Source of the DNA: Haematococcus lacustris
Taxonomy: Eukaryota > Chlorophyta > Chlorophyceae > Chlamydomonadales > Haematococcaceae
Length of the DNA stretch: 64,000 nt
NCBI GenBank assembly: GCA_030144725.1
Contig: JASKMD010000009.1
Location: 3,883,639-3,947,638, forward strand
Direction: 5' to 3'
Part shown: positions 1 through 12,929 of the stretch, in pieces
Layout: every line of letters begins with the position of its first letter
Numbering within the stretch: position 1 is the first letter of the stretch
Made by a program: the position numbers and the translations under genes
The notes under the pieces: generated by a model
What the model saw: the letters and a program-made list of their open reading frames with translations, nothing else
Databases searched by the model: none
What the model was told of the DNA's origin: nothing

Positions 1-1210
1 AGCCACCATACACATGACTGCTGTGTGTACTGCCTGCCCTTGGCGACGTAGGGATGGCTGGCCTTTGATGCGCACTGCGTAACCCTGGGTGCGCACATGC
101 CGCCACACAGGGCTATCCATTGTCATAAGGCAGAGCTGAGGGATGGCATGTCATAGTATAGGGGACCTCACTATCCCCTGAGTTTCCTTAGGTCGGCGGT
201 TGGTTAGCTCAGGTCAGGTCAGGTCACCATGTCGATAGGATTACAGAGTCCCTGAGATGTTCCCGCAAAAGAAACGCAAGCGCCCCGTTCCCTTCGCACA
301 GTGTGCAGCCGGTTAGGTGTGCAATGGGAAGCTACTGACGCCGGCATCAAGACCAGGGTACAGTGATAGGAATCGAGACTGTAGGCGATCAGACGTTGGT
401 TGCATGCACATCAGCACCAAACTGCACACCCTCTACCTCTGCCTCCCTACCCTAACCCTACCACAGCTCACCAGGCATCCGTGCGTGCACTAACATGTTA
501 GTGTTAGGTAATGCTGAGTGTAAGTTTGCGACTGATGTCACCAGTGACATCACTTACTACAGTGCAGGACGCAACAAAAAACTGGTGTAACTGACAGAAC
601 TCCTACATGGGAAACGGGGGCAGCAGCCTGAGTCCATGATCATGTGCTACTGCCAGTTGTGGTGTGTCAGCTGCTAATTTATGGCATTCATGCTGCATGG
701 TTGACACCGCCCTTTGGTCGGAGTGCCCTTTGGGAGTGCCATCGCCCTTTGGTCCCTCGACTTGACACAGTAAGAACAGGCTAAGGAAACGCTCGACTGC
801 CTTTCATCAATGCCTGCTAAGCTGTGTGCAAGCTTGCCTTCTTTGTCCATGACTGTTCCCTGAACCTTTAGTCTCTGCAGTCAAGCCTGGCAGGAGTAGT
901 GAGTCAAACATGTTGTTCCTTGTTGAATGAGTGGTGTTTGACCGGCAGGAGTAGTGTGTGTGTGCCAAGCATTGAGTGTGTGACCTGCTATCTTATGCTC
1001 CTTCTGATCAAGAAGGCTGTGGAGCACTCCGAGCAGTGAGTTGGGCTCATTCAATGCAGAGCTGGTTCTGTGAGTACACCTAAGCACTATCTTTATTGCA
1101 TTGCCGTACACTCTGCTTGTGAAGATGGCATTCTTATTCTGTGGCACATGGACGCCTCACTAGAGCCTGATGCGGCCGTGCAGGGCCAAGCCAGTGGACC
1201 AGGTCACAGG
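1..1210. other. no gene recognised; 3' flank of the CDPK gene
   Basis: No conserved coding exon was seen on either strand. The stretch lies downstream of the minus-strand kinase stop codon and may hold its 3' UTR. The nearest minus-strand TGTAA is near 241-245, about 1 kb past the stop, too far to assign with confidence. Confidence 0.4.
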
Positions 1211-4200
1211 TCAGCCCCGCTGCACCACACGCCGGCCTCTGGCCCCAGCAATCAATGGACTGCGCCGCTGGCCCTCAGTCAGGCCGCTCAACCCGGGTGC
1301 ACCATTGCCGGGGCTGCTGCTACCTTCACTGCCCGGGAAGGGGACCACTCGGTTTATCACAGCACAGCCCGCTGCTGGTGACGGCATGTGTGGCCAACCA
1401 GGTGGCGACGGCAGCAGGGAGGCAGGGGAGGTGGGGGCTGAGGTGGGGCTGGCAACCAACAGTGCCCCACCAGCACTGACAGCTGAAGTGCTGCCATGTC
1501 GGGAGTGACTTACTGCTGCAGGCTTGCTGGCTGCAGGGTGTTCATGGTAGCTGCCTGGAGCTGAGGTGGCTGCGGGGCGAGGCTGCGGGGTGCTGCTTGC
1601 TGCCTCCTCACACACACACTGCGTGGCTGTTGGGTCAGGGCTGTTGAGGACGTCCGTGGCAGGCGTATGTGTTGCAGGGCAGGGGAGGGGGCCGACTGTT
1701 GCGGCCAGGTCTGCTGCACAGAGAGGGTAGGCCGTGGAGTAGGTGGGCACAGCCTCAGTACATGTCATGGTGGGCGGGTGGGCCTGCCGGGTTTCCTGGG
1801 CACAAGTTGTGGCTGGACCACTGGCCTTTGACAGAGGGGATTGGCGGGTGGCGGGCAGGCCAAGGGAGGTGGCTACTGCTGTGGCAGGGGTGGGCTGGGG
1901 TGCGCCGGCAGGCAGCCAGGTATCAGTGCAGGGGGTTGGAGCAGGTGCTGCCGGCTGTGTGTGTGTGTCCTCAGGGTCTCTGTGGGATGGCCTGGTGCTG
2001 GTGGGGCTGGCGGGGCTGGCGGGGTTGGGAGTGGGTATCATGGCAGACTGCTCCACAGTTGCAGATGAGCCTGATGCGGCGTTTGAGGGCGGGCCGCTGG
2101 TCTTGTGGCTGCCGCTGTTGCATGCGTCTGTGCTGGCTGGGGATGGCATAGGGGGCACGGGGCATGGTCTGGCTGCTGCAGCAACAGGTGACACACTCTC
2201 CACAAATTGGACACTGCTCTTCACGGACCGACTGCCATCGCGCTGCTTCAGGCTGCTCAAGATAGGCCTACTGACATGGGTCGCTAGGGGGCGTGGACCA
2301 TGACTACTGCCAGGGCCTGGGTCTTCCCCATCCTCTTCCTCCTCCTCATTCTCTTCATCCCCTTCCCATTGTGCACTGAGCTTACTGAGACACTGGGCCA
2401 CCGTGTTCTGTGCCAGCACAGTGGCTGCACACGCTGCGGCCTGGGCGTTGAGCTGCTTGCTCAGGGACGGGCTGGTGGTCCCGGAGGAATGGACTGCGGC
2501 AGCAGCAGCGGCTGCGCGCATCGACCCGAACCTGCTGCTGCCAGTTCCATGCGTGCCGGCGATTGAGCGGGGGCCGGTCACTTCGCCCATCCAAGATGCT
2601 CGAGAGCCCTCGCCGACCCACGAAACGCGGGAGCCTTCCCCTGCCTGGGAGGTCCGGGCCGATGGTCCCAGCAATAGATTGCCTCCTAAGGAGCGCCTGA
2701 GGCTGATACCAGTGGTGCGCTCATTGCTGCTGACGGTGCGTGAAGCTGCCAGCGAAGTGGGTCGGGACGGGGCACGGGAATCCGCGCCCATGGTGAGCTC
2801 AAAGCGGCCCGAGACTGTGGCCTCGCCCCACGCGCCCCACGCCCCAGTCCCTCCTGAGCACCGAGGGCACAGTAGCAAGCAGCTCGTGGGAAATGTGATA
2901 GCACCCAAGCTAAGGTCGGCTGGCACGTTTCTCACCTGCACCGTCGTTGGCAAACGTGGAGAGGGCTGCGGGCTCCGGTTGGTGCCTCAGCTGCAGGGAA
3001 CGAGGCAGAGCAGCAGCATTGTTGCACTGTGGGAGGCCAGCAGGGCTCAGAGCTGGTGACAGGAAGCATCATGCCGGCAGGCCGAGACCCTTGTAGCACT
3101 GCGCATCAACCAGGCCCGTGGCATCTCCCACATGCCGCCATCACGTATCCTTCACTAACGCATTCCAGGCCCATCCCCATGTCCACCACACTCACCATAT
3201 TGCAAAACTCATTGTAGCAGATCTTGCCGTCACCATCTTGGTCCACCTCTGCCAGGATCTTGTCAACGTCCACCTGGTAGTGTGCAAAACATCAGCCTGC
3301 CTCAACAAAGGAGCACACAGGTGCTGCATACAACTGATGCACAGTGCTGCAGGGTGGTCCTGACAGCCTGCTGCAGCTGGTGCCTCATGACCTGTTGTGG
3401 CATCCCATAGCTGCCCCCTGTGCCCCACTCTGCCAACCTGGATTCACCTTAGTGCCCATGTGTGCCAGCCCCTGCACGAGGTTCTCGCGGCTGATGAAGC
3501 CGGTGTCCGCCGTGTCAAAGTGCCTGCAGGAGGCGAGCCAGGAGGGTGAGGTGACTGCGGGAGCCTAGCCAGCACAGGGCTGACATAGCGCCAACACAGG
3601 GCCTGGGTCATGGCACCTGAGGCTAGCATAGGGCCATGGTCCACGCATGCTGCCCACCTACCCTCCCCAGGCACCACCAGCCACACCCCTATAGGGGCAG
3701 GTAGCTTCAAGCCTGACACCTGCAGTAGTGTGCAGGCCCTCAACCAGTCCAACCCAGTCATGCCCACCTGAAGGCACGCCACATGCGCTCATCCCTCTCC
3801 AGGCGTGCCAGGTGTACGGTGCTGGCTAGGAACTCCAAGTAGTCCACCCCACCACTGCCGTCCAGGTCGGCGCGTTCCAACAGCAGCTGCAGGCGGGGTG
3901 AGAACAGGGGTGACGATGAAAGCGCTGCCCGCCTTACCATGCAAACAGGTGGGTGGTCAAGAGCTTTCATCATGCTCGCCTGCCCCCTGTGCGCGCTGTG
4001 AACTGGGGCCTGACCATGCTCGCCTGCCCCCTGTGCAAGCTATAGATGGAGATCCACTGACACGTAGCCACAGCATGGTTTGCCTTCTCACCTTCGCAGT
4101 CTTGTCTGTGGTGCTGATGCCGCGCTGCGTCAGGGCATCGCGTAGCTCACGAAGGGAGAGCACGCCATCGCCATCCTTGTCCATAGATATGAACACCTGG

Positions 4201-7200
4201 GCAGGGGCACTCCAGTAGCCTGGGCCGTGCCTGCCTGGCTCCCACTGACATGCCATGCCTGGCCCCTACTCCACCGCCTTCCCTCTGTGTCATAGTCCAG
4301 CAGGGGACAGACCACACCTGACAGTGGCACATGAATGCTCAAGCTGCTGCCCCCGTACCCCTGCTGCTATCGAGCAACAAGCCCATTGTGGCGCTGGTTG
4401 CGCACGGATGTCCCTTTGATTCTGGAGTGCCCTGGTGCTGCTTATGCTGATTGCTGGAGTGCCTTTCTGATGCATATGCTGGAGTGCCTTTCTAAGGTGC
4501 TGGAGGTGCTTGGCGGTGGCCTTTGGAAGTGCCCTTTGGAGGTGCGAGAGTGAGTGACATCGCCTCCTGGGTATAAGTAGTAGGTATCAGCTGCCACAAA
4601 CCTGGATTGAATGGGTAGATATGAGGTGCTTTTGAGGTGCTGGACCACCTAGGAACAGTGTGCAACTCAGTAGTGCATACATTTCTTCATGACAGCTGAT
4701 GTCTGACACGCCAGCCCAGATCCCAGTTCTCAACCTTGCTTGGTGGTCTGTGTGAGATGATGCAGGTGCTGGGTTGCGGGCGCCTCACAGTGCAGGGTGC
4801 TCGTGTGAAAAGGTCAACAGACAGTACAGAGTGGTAGGTGAGCTGCTCAGGCACCTGCATCAGGCCCTCCACTTCCTCTTCCGGGAGCAGGGACGCCAGT
4901 ACCAGGCGAGCCTGGCGCTTGAACACATTCATGGCGGAGAAGTGCTGCAGCCTCGCCACCACTGCATCGGGGACTGCTCGCACTTGCTTGCCCTTGGCAG
5001 CAGCAGCGGCCACGGCTGCCTACACATGTTGTTCAGCAGCAGGGCCAGGGACACGATGGCGCAGGCGGAGGTCAAGGCAATACAAGGGTGCAGAGGTGAG
5101 CTGAGCCCATAGCCAAGGCTCTGGCCTAGGCCCCACGGCTTGCAAGTGGGTTGCAGCCTGTGAGGGTCATGGAGGAGTCTTGGTGCTGCGACATTCTTGG
5201 TGCAGTTGAAACGTTGGTGCTGGAGGCCACCAGGGGAGAGGGCAGGAGGGGTCAGGTATGATGAGGTGTCGGCGCAGGTGTAACGGGCCCGTACATGGAC
5301 AGGGGCACGCCACACATGGAGGGACATCAGGGGTATCCCTGGTATAAGGGGGCCCACCACACTGCAACTCCTCCTGCAAATCCTCCTGCAACCCCTGGAT
5401 ACATCATAGCAGGGCCTTGATAGCCTTGAAAAGGTTGCATACACACCTATGGACTGCCTATGGATACACATGGATTGCATGAGGGCATTGCATTGATCAT
5501 CGAGGCTTTGGTAGCAGGTTAGCTACCAAACAGTACAAGGATGGGTGAGTTGCAGGGTGGAGCAGGGAGGTGGACGAGCTTGGGGCAGTCAGGTTGTATG
5601 ACGCACCACGATGGAGCCCTTGGGCAGGCGGCGCACAAACGAAGGGCGCACCACCATGTTGCGCCTAGCGGCCAGGGGTGCAGCCACCACCTCAGCCTTG
5701 CTGCTGCCGGCCTGCAAGGCACCAGGGCAGTGCAGGCGAAGGGCACACACACGCATTGACAGGCATGCCGGCTCATCCGTGCTGAGATGACCCAGCAAGG
5801 TGCCCTCACAGCACAGCAGCAATTCATCTCCCATTCGTGCACTGGCTGGCGAGAGAGAGGACCAGGGAGGCGGGAGTGAGGGGGATTGAGGGCGGCATCT
5901 TATTGGAAGGCTTGCATAATTGAACTGAGGGTGAGCAATGTGAAGGATGGCGTAAGGCTGTGTATGGTGGTGGTGAGGCAGCTCAGTGCAGTGCCAGCAC
6001 CTACAGGAGGAAGGAAGATGTCACGGGGGGAGCAGGTGGTGGGGGACACAGTGCCGGCGCACGTGTTCAGCCACTCATGACTCAGCAGCTCGCTGATGGT
6101 AGCCCGGCGGCAGGGGTCCTTGGTCAGCATTCTGGTTGCAGTGGACAGCACGCAACAGGCGGAGCAGCGGCACTTGAGACTGCTGCTGTAGTGGTCCACA
6201 ATTCGTGTGTTGACTGCAATGAAGGCTCAAGGTTGAGGGCCGAGGCGCTGTGGACACTCCAGTAGCTATGCCTGTGTGCATTTGCCCGAACTCAGTGGCT
6301 TTGTTGAGCTCCTGGGCAGCGCAAGCTAGAGGACCCACGATGTAATGACTGCTTTAGCTTCAGCCGAGATGCCTTCCCTGCAGAATGCAATGAGACGCAC
6401 AGGAGTGGATGGGTTTGTCACAGGCGAGCAGTGGAGGGCGTGGGGTCAGCGACTTGGAAGGAAAGTGGGGTCAGCCATGGTAGGTTTCTCAAGGACGCCC
6501 TGTATGCTGACGTGTTGCTCAGGTCAGCATGAAAACATGATGGCTCCAGCTTTATGCTCACAAAGCAAGCGTACAGCTGTGGTACGTGCGCCCACAACGC
6601 TTATGTCTGACACTGACACAGCCAGGTGTTCAAGTGCGTGCTGCTCACCAGGATGGGTCTTTGAAGCTCAGGGGCTCATGCAGGATCTTTGTGAACACCT
6701 GGGGCGCAGTGGCAGCGCAGCACAACGGCAGCATGGCTAGGCATTGACAGCTGACGACCAGACACCTAAAGCCAGCATGCCCCATTGCGCTGAGGTCTGG
6801 GTAGATAGTGGCGGTCCAGCAGGCTGGGAGGTCAGGCCTTACCTCGCGTTCATTGGCGCCGTCAAAGGGCGCATAGCCGCCCAGAGCAATGAACAGGACG
6901 ATGCCCAGGCTCCAGATGTCCGCCTCCTTGCTGTAGCTCTCCCTGCAGCCCAGAAGACATACAGCAGGTTGTGTGTTGACATGCGACTGTCGTATCATAC
7001 AAGCCATGTTAGTGATGCACAACGAGGCAAGGCGGAGGAGGGCAGCGAGGCAAGGGGCCGTACAGACAGTAAATCAATTCACTGCTAGGGTTCGCCCTTC
7101 TCGTGACCTGCCCAGCTCCGTGCTAACGCTGTGCCCCGATGCCCAGCAGCATGCCGTGATGCACCAGCAGTGCATGCCTCAAACCAATGGCGGTCAGCTT

Positions 7201-10080
7201 GACATCGATGGGCGACCCGGCTCAGGGTCACATTGAGCCCCGGCGGACCTGAGGACTTCAGGCGCGACGTAATACGCTGAGCCCAGCACCTCCGTCAGAC
7301 GCGGACCGCCCTCACAAAACATGCCGGCCAGCCCAAAGTCGGTCCTACAGCAACGACCGACATGGCCGCGAGGTCAAGTCAAGGACTGCGCTGGCTAACA
7401 TGGTGCTTTTAGCGCACTTACAGCTTGACTGCGGATTCGTCACTTCTGTCTTCGAACATGATGTTCTGCACGGCGACATAGGCAAGGGCACGTGACCACC
7501 CTCCAATGAGGTGCGTGGGACGGCACTGCCTGCACTGGCTCAAGGCTGTGCGCTGCAACATGCATAGCTGACCTCGGGCTTGATGTCCCTGTGCATGATG
7601 CCCAGGGAGTGGCAGTAGCTAAGTGCCTCCAGCACACTGCGCACCACCACAGACGCCTCGGCCTCCGTGTACCTGCAGCCACACACACACAAAGCTGCAA
7701 CACGCCCACATCACCTGGCCAGGCACAGCCCTCCCTGCTCCACCTGCCATGCTCTGCCTCACCTGCCATGCTTTGCCTCACCTGCCGTGCTTGATGAGGT
7801 GCTCAAACCAATCACCACCCTGACACAGCTCCATGATGAGGTGCAGGTCCTCAGCATCCTCGTACACCTCGCGCAGCCCCACCACGCCTGCAGGGAGCAC
7901 CGCACGCCCAGCACAGCAGCAAGCAGATGGTCAGCCAAGCCAAAGTCTAGCCTGACACTGTCCCAAGAGGAGCAACTGGCATGCAGCCATGCAGGGTGCC
8001 TTGCTCCCCCCTCCAGCTGCCCCCTGCTGCTCCTCCCATGCCCAACTTCACCTGGGTGGCCACCAATGGTGTACAAGACCTCCACTTCTCTCAAGACATC
8101 CGCCATGCTGAAGTCGTGCATGCCCTGCAGTGTAGGGAAGGTCACAAGAGATCCTGGGCACACCAGCCCGCCTGCAAAGGCACGTCACATCCAGTCAACG
8201 CCACCCCTGCTTAGCTGACGTTCGTTGCTGTTTGAGAGCCCCATCCTCTGTCCCCAAGGTAGCGGAGGTTACTTCACTGCACATAGGCCCCTTGCCTGCT
8301 GGGCACCCAGGAGGCAACGCACCTGCACCCTCCGCTTTGACACACTCTTCAGCGCCCATCGCGTGCCCTTGGCCTTGTCAATAGCGATACACACGACTCC
8401 AAATTGCCCCCTGCCCAGCTGCTCACCCACAATGTACTTGTTGCGCACGTCCCTGCACGCTCACATGCAGACATCAGAGTTATACAGGGATGGCAAGACG
8501 CCAGCACTACCATCGTCTCTGCCTCGGCTGAGAAAGGATGCAAGCCTCAAGACATTCATCTGGCAACCCACACACCCACTCACCCGGTGCGTCGCAGCAC
8601 CCACAGCCCTGGCTCTGCTGGGCCTCCCTTAGCAGCTGGGATGCTGGGGGTTGGGAGTGCAGCAGGAGTGGGGGGCAGGGCGGGCCACAGCTTGCTGGCT
8701 GCTTCGTGCACAACCAGTGTAGCTGCAGCCGTGGCAGTAGCTGCAGCCAGCTCTGGGCAGTGTGGCTGCAGTGTGGCTGCTGGCTGTGTGGTATGCTGTG
8801 TAGGCTGGGCAGCAGGGCTCTGGCTCACAGGGCTGGGAGGCGATGTGCGTGCCTGCATTGTCCGAGCAGTACAAGAGGGCAAAATGTCCAGTGGCATACC
8901 TGGCTGTGGTGCAAGGATGGTCCCCAGCCATGATGTCACTGTGTAAAATGACAAAAGTGCGTAACAGCTAGTATGTGAACCAGCATCTTCCTCCACAGCC
9001 CAGCGGCAACAAGTACATCCGCACTAGGCGAGCTGTGCCTCAAGCAATGGGCAAGGCGAGTGCAGCGTGGCAATGCCCTAGTTCTCCAGCGCTTGCATTG
9101 TCTAGGAAAAGGAAACTGTGGTATGAGAACAGCCCCTGCAAGCGCTGGACTCACTGCCACCAGTGATCCACCCACTTGAGCTGTTGGCGGCGTCAGCTCA
9201 CTGAGGTCATGCATAGACACTGAGACTGCCAGCCTGGACTTAGGCCTCTCCCGGGGAGCGGCCACCACAGGCTGTGCCAAGTTCTGAGAGGCCATTGGCG
9301 CTGCGTCACACTTCACAGTAGCCTTGCGTGGTGCGGCTTGTGCGTCTGGCTTGCTTTCTGCACCGAGCTGCTGTGGCTGCAGGGGTGGAAACTTTGTGTC
9401 TGCGTGATGTTGCTGCGGTGCAGCTGGTGAAGCTGGAGGCCTGACCAGCACCTCAACACGAGCAATTGGGCAAAGCTCTGGAGAAATCGCTGGAGACAGC
9501 AAGGGGATAGAAGTGATGTCTGGGGCAGCAGCTGTCTTCCACCCAGGCTGAAGGGCAAATGAAGCTTCGGTAGCCGGTGCACTGGACCCAGCATTGTGAA
9601 CCCCGTGCATTGGGGGCTGTTGAGAGGGAGAACAGGGGCAGCAGGGCGCAAGGGTGTCGTTCCTGACGGCTGCCTCTGCAGGACCGGAAAAGGGGTGCAG
9701 CACCTCTGAAGAGTTGCTGTGCGAGGAAGAGCCGCTGTGGGCTGATGTTTCGACGATGGTACCCTGCACAAGGTGGCTTGCACAGCAAGTTTGCACATCT
9801 GGGTCAGCTTGGCAACCATTTAGGATGACCTTTCACTGCTTTCTACAAGTCGTATAGTCAGTGCGAGAAGCGCGCTTGCACAAACTGGAGCGCTTGCACG
9901 GCACAGAAAACTGGGGTAGCCGTTATGGGCACATTGCTGTATGTATCGTTTGAGTCCGATGACAAGATAGGGACGCACCCTGGCGAAGTCCACGAGCGGG
10001 AAGCTTGGGTCCGAGGAGGGACTCGTCGCGACGTATCTCAGGCTAGGCACGGAGTGTTGCTTGCTGGCACAAATGCCCAT
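1211..10080 (-). CDS. calcium-dependent protein kinase (CDPK) with long N- and C-terminal extensions
   Basis: Ca2+-activated Ser/Thr kinase in about 20 exons. The start at 10080 was chosen because it gives MGICASKQ, an N-myristoylation/palmitoylation signal, so membrane anchoring is expected. N-terminal exons 10080-9979, 9763-9176 and about 8911-8584 form a low-complexity variable domain of about 340 residues. Kinase exons show GRGQFG (near 8400), the ATP lysine in WALKSV, GGHPG, HRDIKPE (near 7580), TDFGLAG (near 7330), APEVL, and exons near 6940-6843, 6700-6652, 6381-6339 and 6134-6003. The autoinhibitory junction [16 protein letters not shown] lies near 4910. EF-hand exons are near 4199-4092, 3890-3772, 3527-3450 and 3282-3202. 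EF1, EF2 and EF4 are canonical 12-residue loops; EF3 ([12 protein letters not shown]) lacks the position-3 and position-12 ligands. The last exon (about 2939-1211) adds a disordered tail of roughly 575 residues, with an acidic Glu run and Ala/Pro/Thr-rich parts. Family and most exon joins are certain; the exact tail join is inferred from a GTGAGT donor after FCNM. Confidence 0.88.
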
Positions 10081-10287
10081 CACCAAAGGATGGTAAAGCC
10101 AGCTGTTCGCATTGTATCTTTTGGGTTCAGGGTGCTGGATGAGAAACGCACGAGTGTGGCAGCGCGATAGAACGCAAAGCCTGAGGCTGGGATTACGAAA
10201 TAAAGCAAAGACCCGACCTACGGGTCACCTTCCTCCTGAATGTATAACCTTAAAACGTGCATACGGCGAACGCTTTCATATCTTTCG

Positions 10288-10443
10288 TAGCATAGGCCGG
10301 CACATGATACAGCCGGTATGCTCGTGCGGCTCGCCTTGCAAAATGCAAGGCGCACTGCCTTGCACAAAACAGCCGGCGTATGCCAGGGGCCAGTGGCTTC
10401 CCGTAGGAAACGAGACGACAGCAGTGATCCGGCCGGCCTATGC
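10288..10443. repeat. 12-bp inverted repeat pair
   Basis: GCATAGGCCGGC near 10288 is the exact reverse complement of GCCGGCCTATGC near 10431. Between them lie further related Ala/Gly-codon-like CCGG motifs. It sits in the gap between the CDPK start and the next minus-strand ORF. Function unknown; it may be an element end. Confidence 0.4.
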
Positions 10444-10662
10444 CGCACCAAGTAAAAGTCGAGATACCATGCTTACCTCTCTCCCTACCATCGAACTCCA
10501 CCTCAGGCGTTCCCAACTACCTGAAACCACCCCCCTGTGATACGAAGCCCGTATCTCCGCAGCCACTCAGTCAAAAATATATGTAAACAGTGCTTTGAAC
10601 AGAGGAGAGTCATAGCTACGATATGGCAGACGCAGCAAAAACTATGTCGCTCTCAGCGGTGC

Positions 10663-11712
10663 TCAGTGCCTGTCCAAAGATACACATTTGAATTCATGCG
10701 ATTTCGCCACATGCGAGGCGCGCCGCACTAGCACGCTTCGCCACGCTGTTGTGAGTGGCACCTGCAACACGCAGCAGCAGTCGGAACATGTTTTGCTTTT
10801 GGCATGTGGACGCGACGACGGCAGTCGTGACGACTGGATACCACTATGAGCTTTTGGACCTGCTGCTGGCGCTAGTGCATTACCGGCTGCTCTACTACGC
10901 TTAAACAAGGTCCTAGATGCAGTACGTGGTGTTGTCTCACCTTGCTTTGCTGCCCTCGACTTGTTAGCTGCAGGTGCCCCACGCTTACGGGACGTGCTTG
11001 CCGCTGCCAGCTGTTGCTGCTGCTGAGGGGGTGCACCAGCAGGCTCAGCCAGCTCAGGGGTGGTGCCTGCAGGTGTCTGCTGCTGCTGAGGGGGCGCAGC
11101 TGCGGCAAGCTTCCCACGGATGTGGGTGCACACGTGGCTCAGTAGCTTGGGTACCCTCCAGCTCGTGTGTACCTCCTGCTTGTGAAACTGGAGGTAGGAC
11201 TGAAGCTGCTTTCCTGTCATCTTCATGGCCTCCTCGACAGTTGTGTGGCCATAATCATGCCCCCCCAAGGCAAGGGCATGGGCCGCTGCAAGCCGCTGTT
11301 GGCACGCATGGTCACCCACATTAATCACAACCCTCCCGACCTTGTGCGCAGCATCTGTGTTCTGGCGCTCTGCCTTTGCTGACCGCTGTGCTGCAGCTGT
11401 GGCATCCTCCTTACGCCGCACTTCAGCACGGAGCTGACCCATATGCTGCTGCAAATCATGAACATCCACAGTCTTCATGGCCTCCTTGCATGTGTGCAGG
11501 GACATCAACTGCAGCAGAGCTGGCAGCTCCATGTACCTGCCACCACCATGCTTCAACAGCTGCAACAAGGACTCCACTGGGGCATTGGAGATGGGGCAGG
11601 CAAGGTAGTACTGTTCAAGGTGAAGGCGCAATGCGGGGCTGCCAGGGTCGCCGTTCACAGCCATGGCACGAATGTCAGATGCATATTGACGCCAAGTGCC
11701 ATAAGGGTCCTC

Positions 11713-11773
<61 letters not shown>

Positions 11774-12898
11774 ATCCGCTGCTGCTGCTGCTGCTGCTGC
11801 TGTCACTCGCAACACGAGCACCTTGCCATGGCGATCGCATGTGCACCCATCAAATTGCAGGTGTATTGCCTTTGCGCGCAATAGTTGGTCTGAAAGCAGG
11901 CAGCAGAGCAAAGACATGCGGTTATCCCCAGCCTCAGCCCCCCCTCAACCCTCCCCTCAGCCCCCCCTCCCACCCCCTACCACTCCCTTCCACCCCCTTC
12001 CACTCTCTCTTAGCCCCTTCCACTGCCACCACTTCCACCCCCTTCCACTCTCTCCCAGCCCCTTCCCACCCACGCCACCCTGCCTTCCCCTTTGCATCTT
12101 ACCAAGGGTCTTGCGCCGCATGTAGGTGGACACGATGTGGAATTCACGCCCAACTGTGGATGTCTTGCCTGGCCGGTGTGGGTTGGGGAGGACGCACTGC
12201 TCAGAGACGAAGAACTGCCGGCACTTGGAGAGGGCACGGCGGCTGACACCGGTCCCTAGATGCAACCTGACGGTGCTCAAGCAGTGGTGAGCATTGTAGG
12301 GTGCAGTCCGGGCTGCTGGCCTCCCCACAGGGCTCTCTTGAGTTGGAATGAAGATGTCAGTTGGTGAGGGTGCTGGGCTGAGCTGCTCCGCCATGCTGCC
12401 CATGGGCCGGCCATGGCTATCCAGCCTTCCGTATCCAGCCTCTGCACACCGCCTCAACACCTCCATTGAGACGGGGTGTTGCTCCAAAACCAGCAGCTGC
12501 TGCCTCTGCTTGAAGGTGTGTGGGGAGCGGTGGGGGCGGTGTTTGTTCCGGTAGATATGAACCTGACCCTGGAGGCGGTGTCGAGCAGCCCGTAGGGAGT
12601 GATTGGTAGCTGCCGCTCTGCATGCCACCTGCTGCAAAGCCGTGTGCTCACCCTGCAGGCTTTGGTGTGCTGCCTGCAGGTCGTCTAAGTCGCCCTGCAA
12701 CCCATCCACGGTGCTCATGAGGGACTGCTCCACATCACGCAGCCGCTGCACCTCAGCCTGCAGGTCACGGTTTGTCGCTTGTGCCGTACAAGCTGCAGCC
12801 TTGATGTTGTTAGGGCAATGCAGATAGCCAGCCCTTGGCGACTTGTTTAGTGCATGGAGATGAGCACTCTTTGCCTTGCTTAATTTCTTCTTCTTCAT
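10663..12898 (-). CDS. unrecognised coiled-coil / Gln-rich protein, probably repeat-derived
   Basis: Two long minus-strand reading frames appear to be one gene. The upstream part starts at 12898 with a Lys-rich MKKKKLSKAKS and has a heptad-like Leu/Gln-rich coiled coil over about residues 40-125. A conserved-looking segment follows, ending in YMRRKTLG (near 12105), after which a GT-rich Gly/Trp stretch is probably intron. A middle piece (about 11900-11815, containing HLQFDGCTCDRHGKV) leads into a CAG tract. Beyond the tract a different frame is open for about 350 residues (11775-10663) and looks like real protein, with PISNAPVESLLQLL and NVGDHACQQRL. The frame changes from Ala (GCA) to Gln (CAG) inside the tract. 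No known domain was recognised. A captured or retired transposon gene is possible, but a host gene is not excluded. Confidence 0.5.
11714..11803. repeat. CAG/CTG trinucleotide tract
   Basis: About 30 CTG units on the plus strand, interrupted once by ATCCG. It lies inside the minus-strand coiled-coil gene and separates two reading frames. Confidence 0.95.
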
Positions 12899-12929
12899 GG
12901 TTTGGGATCGAGAGGTGGCTGAGCGGGGC

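Noticed and set aside
6345..6740. Plus-strand open frame of 131 codons
   Set aside because: It overlaps two kinase exons of the CDPK on the other strand and has no recognisable motif.
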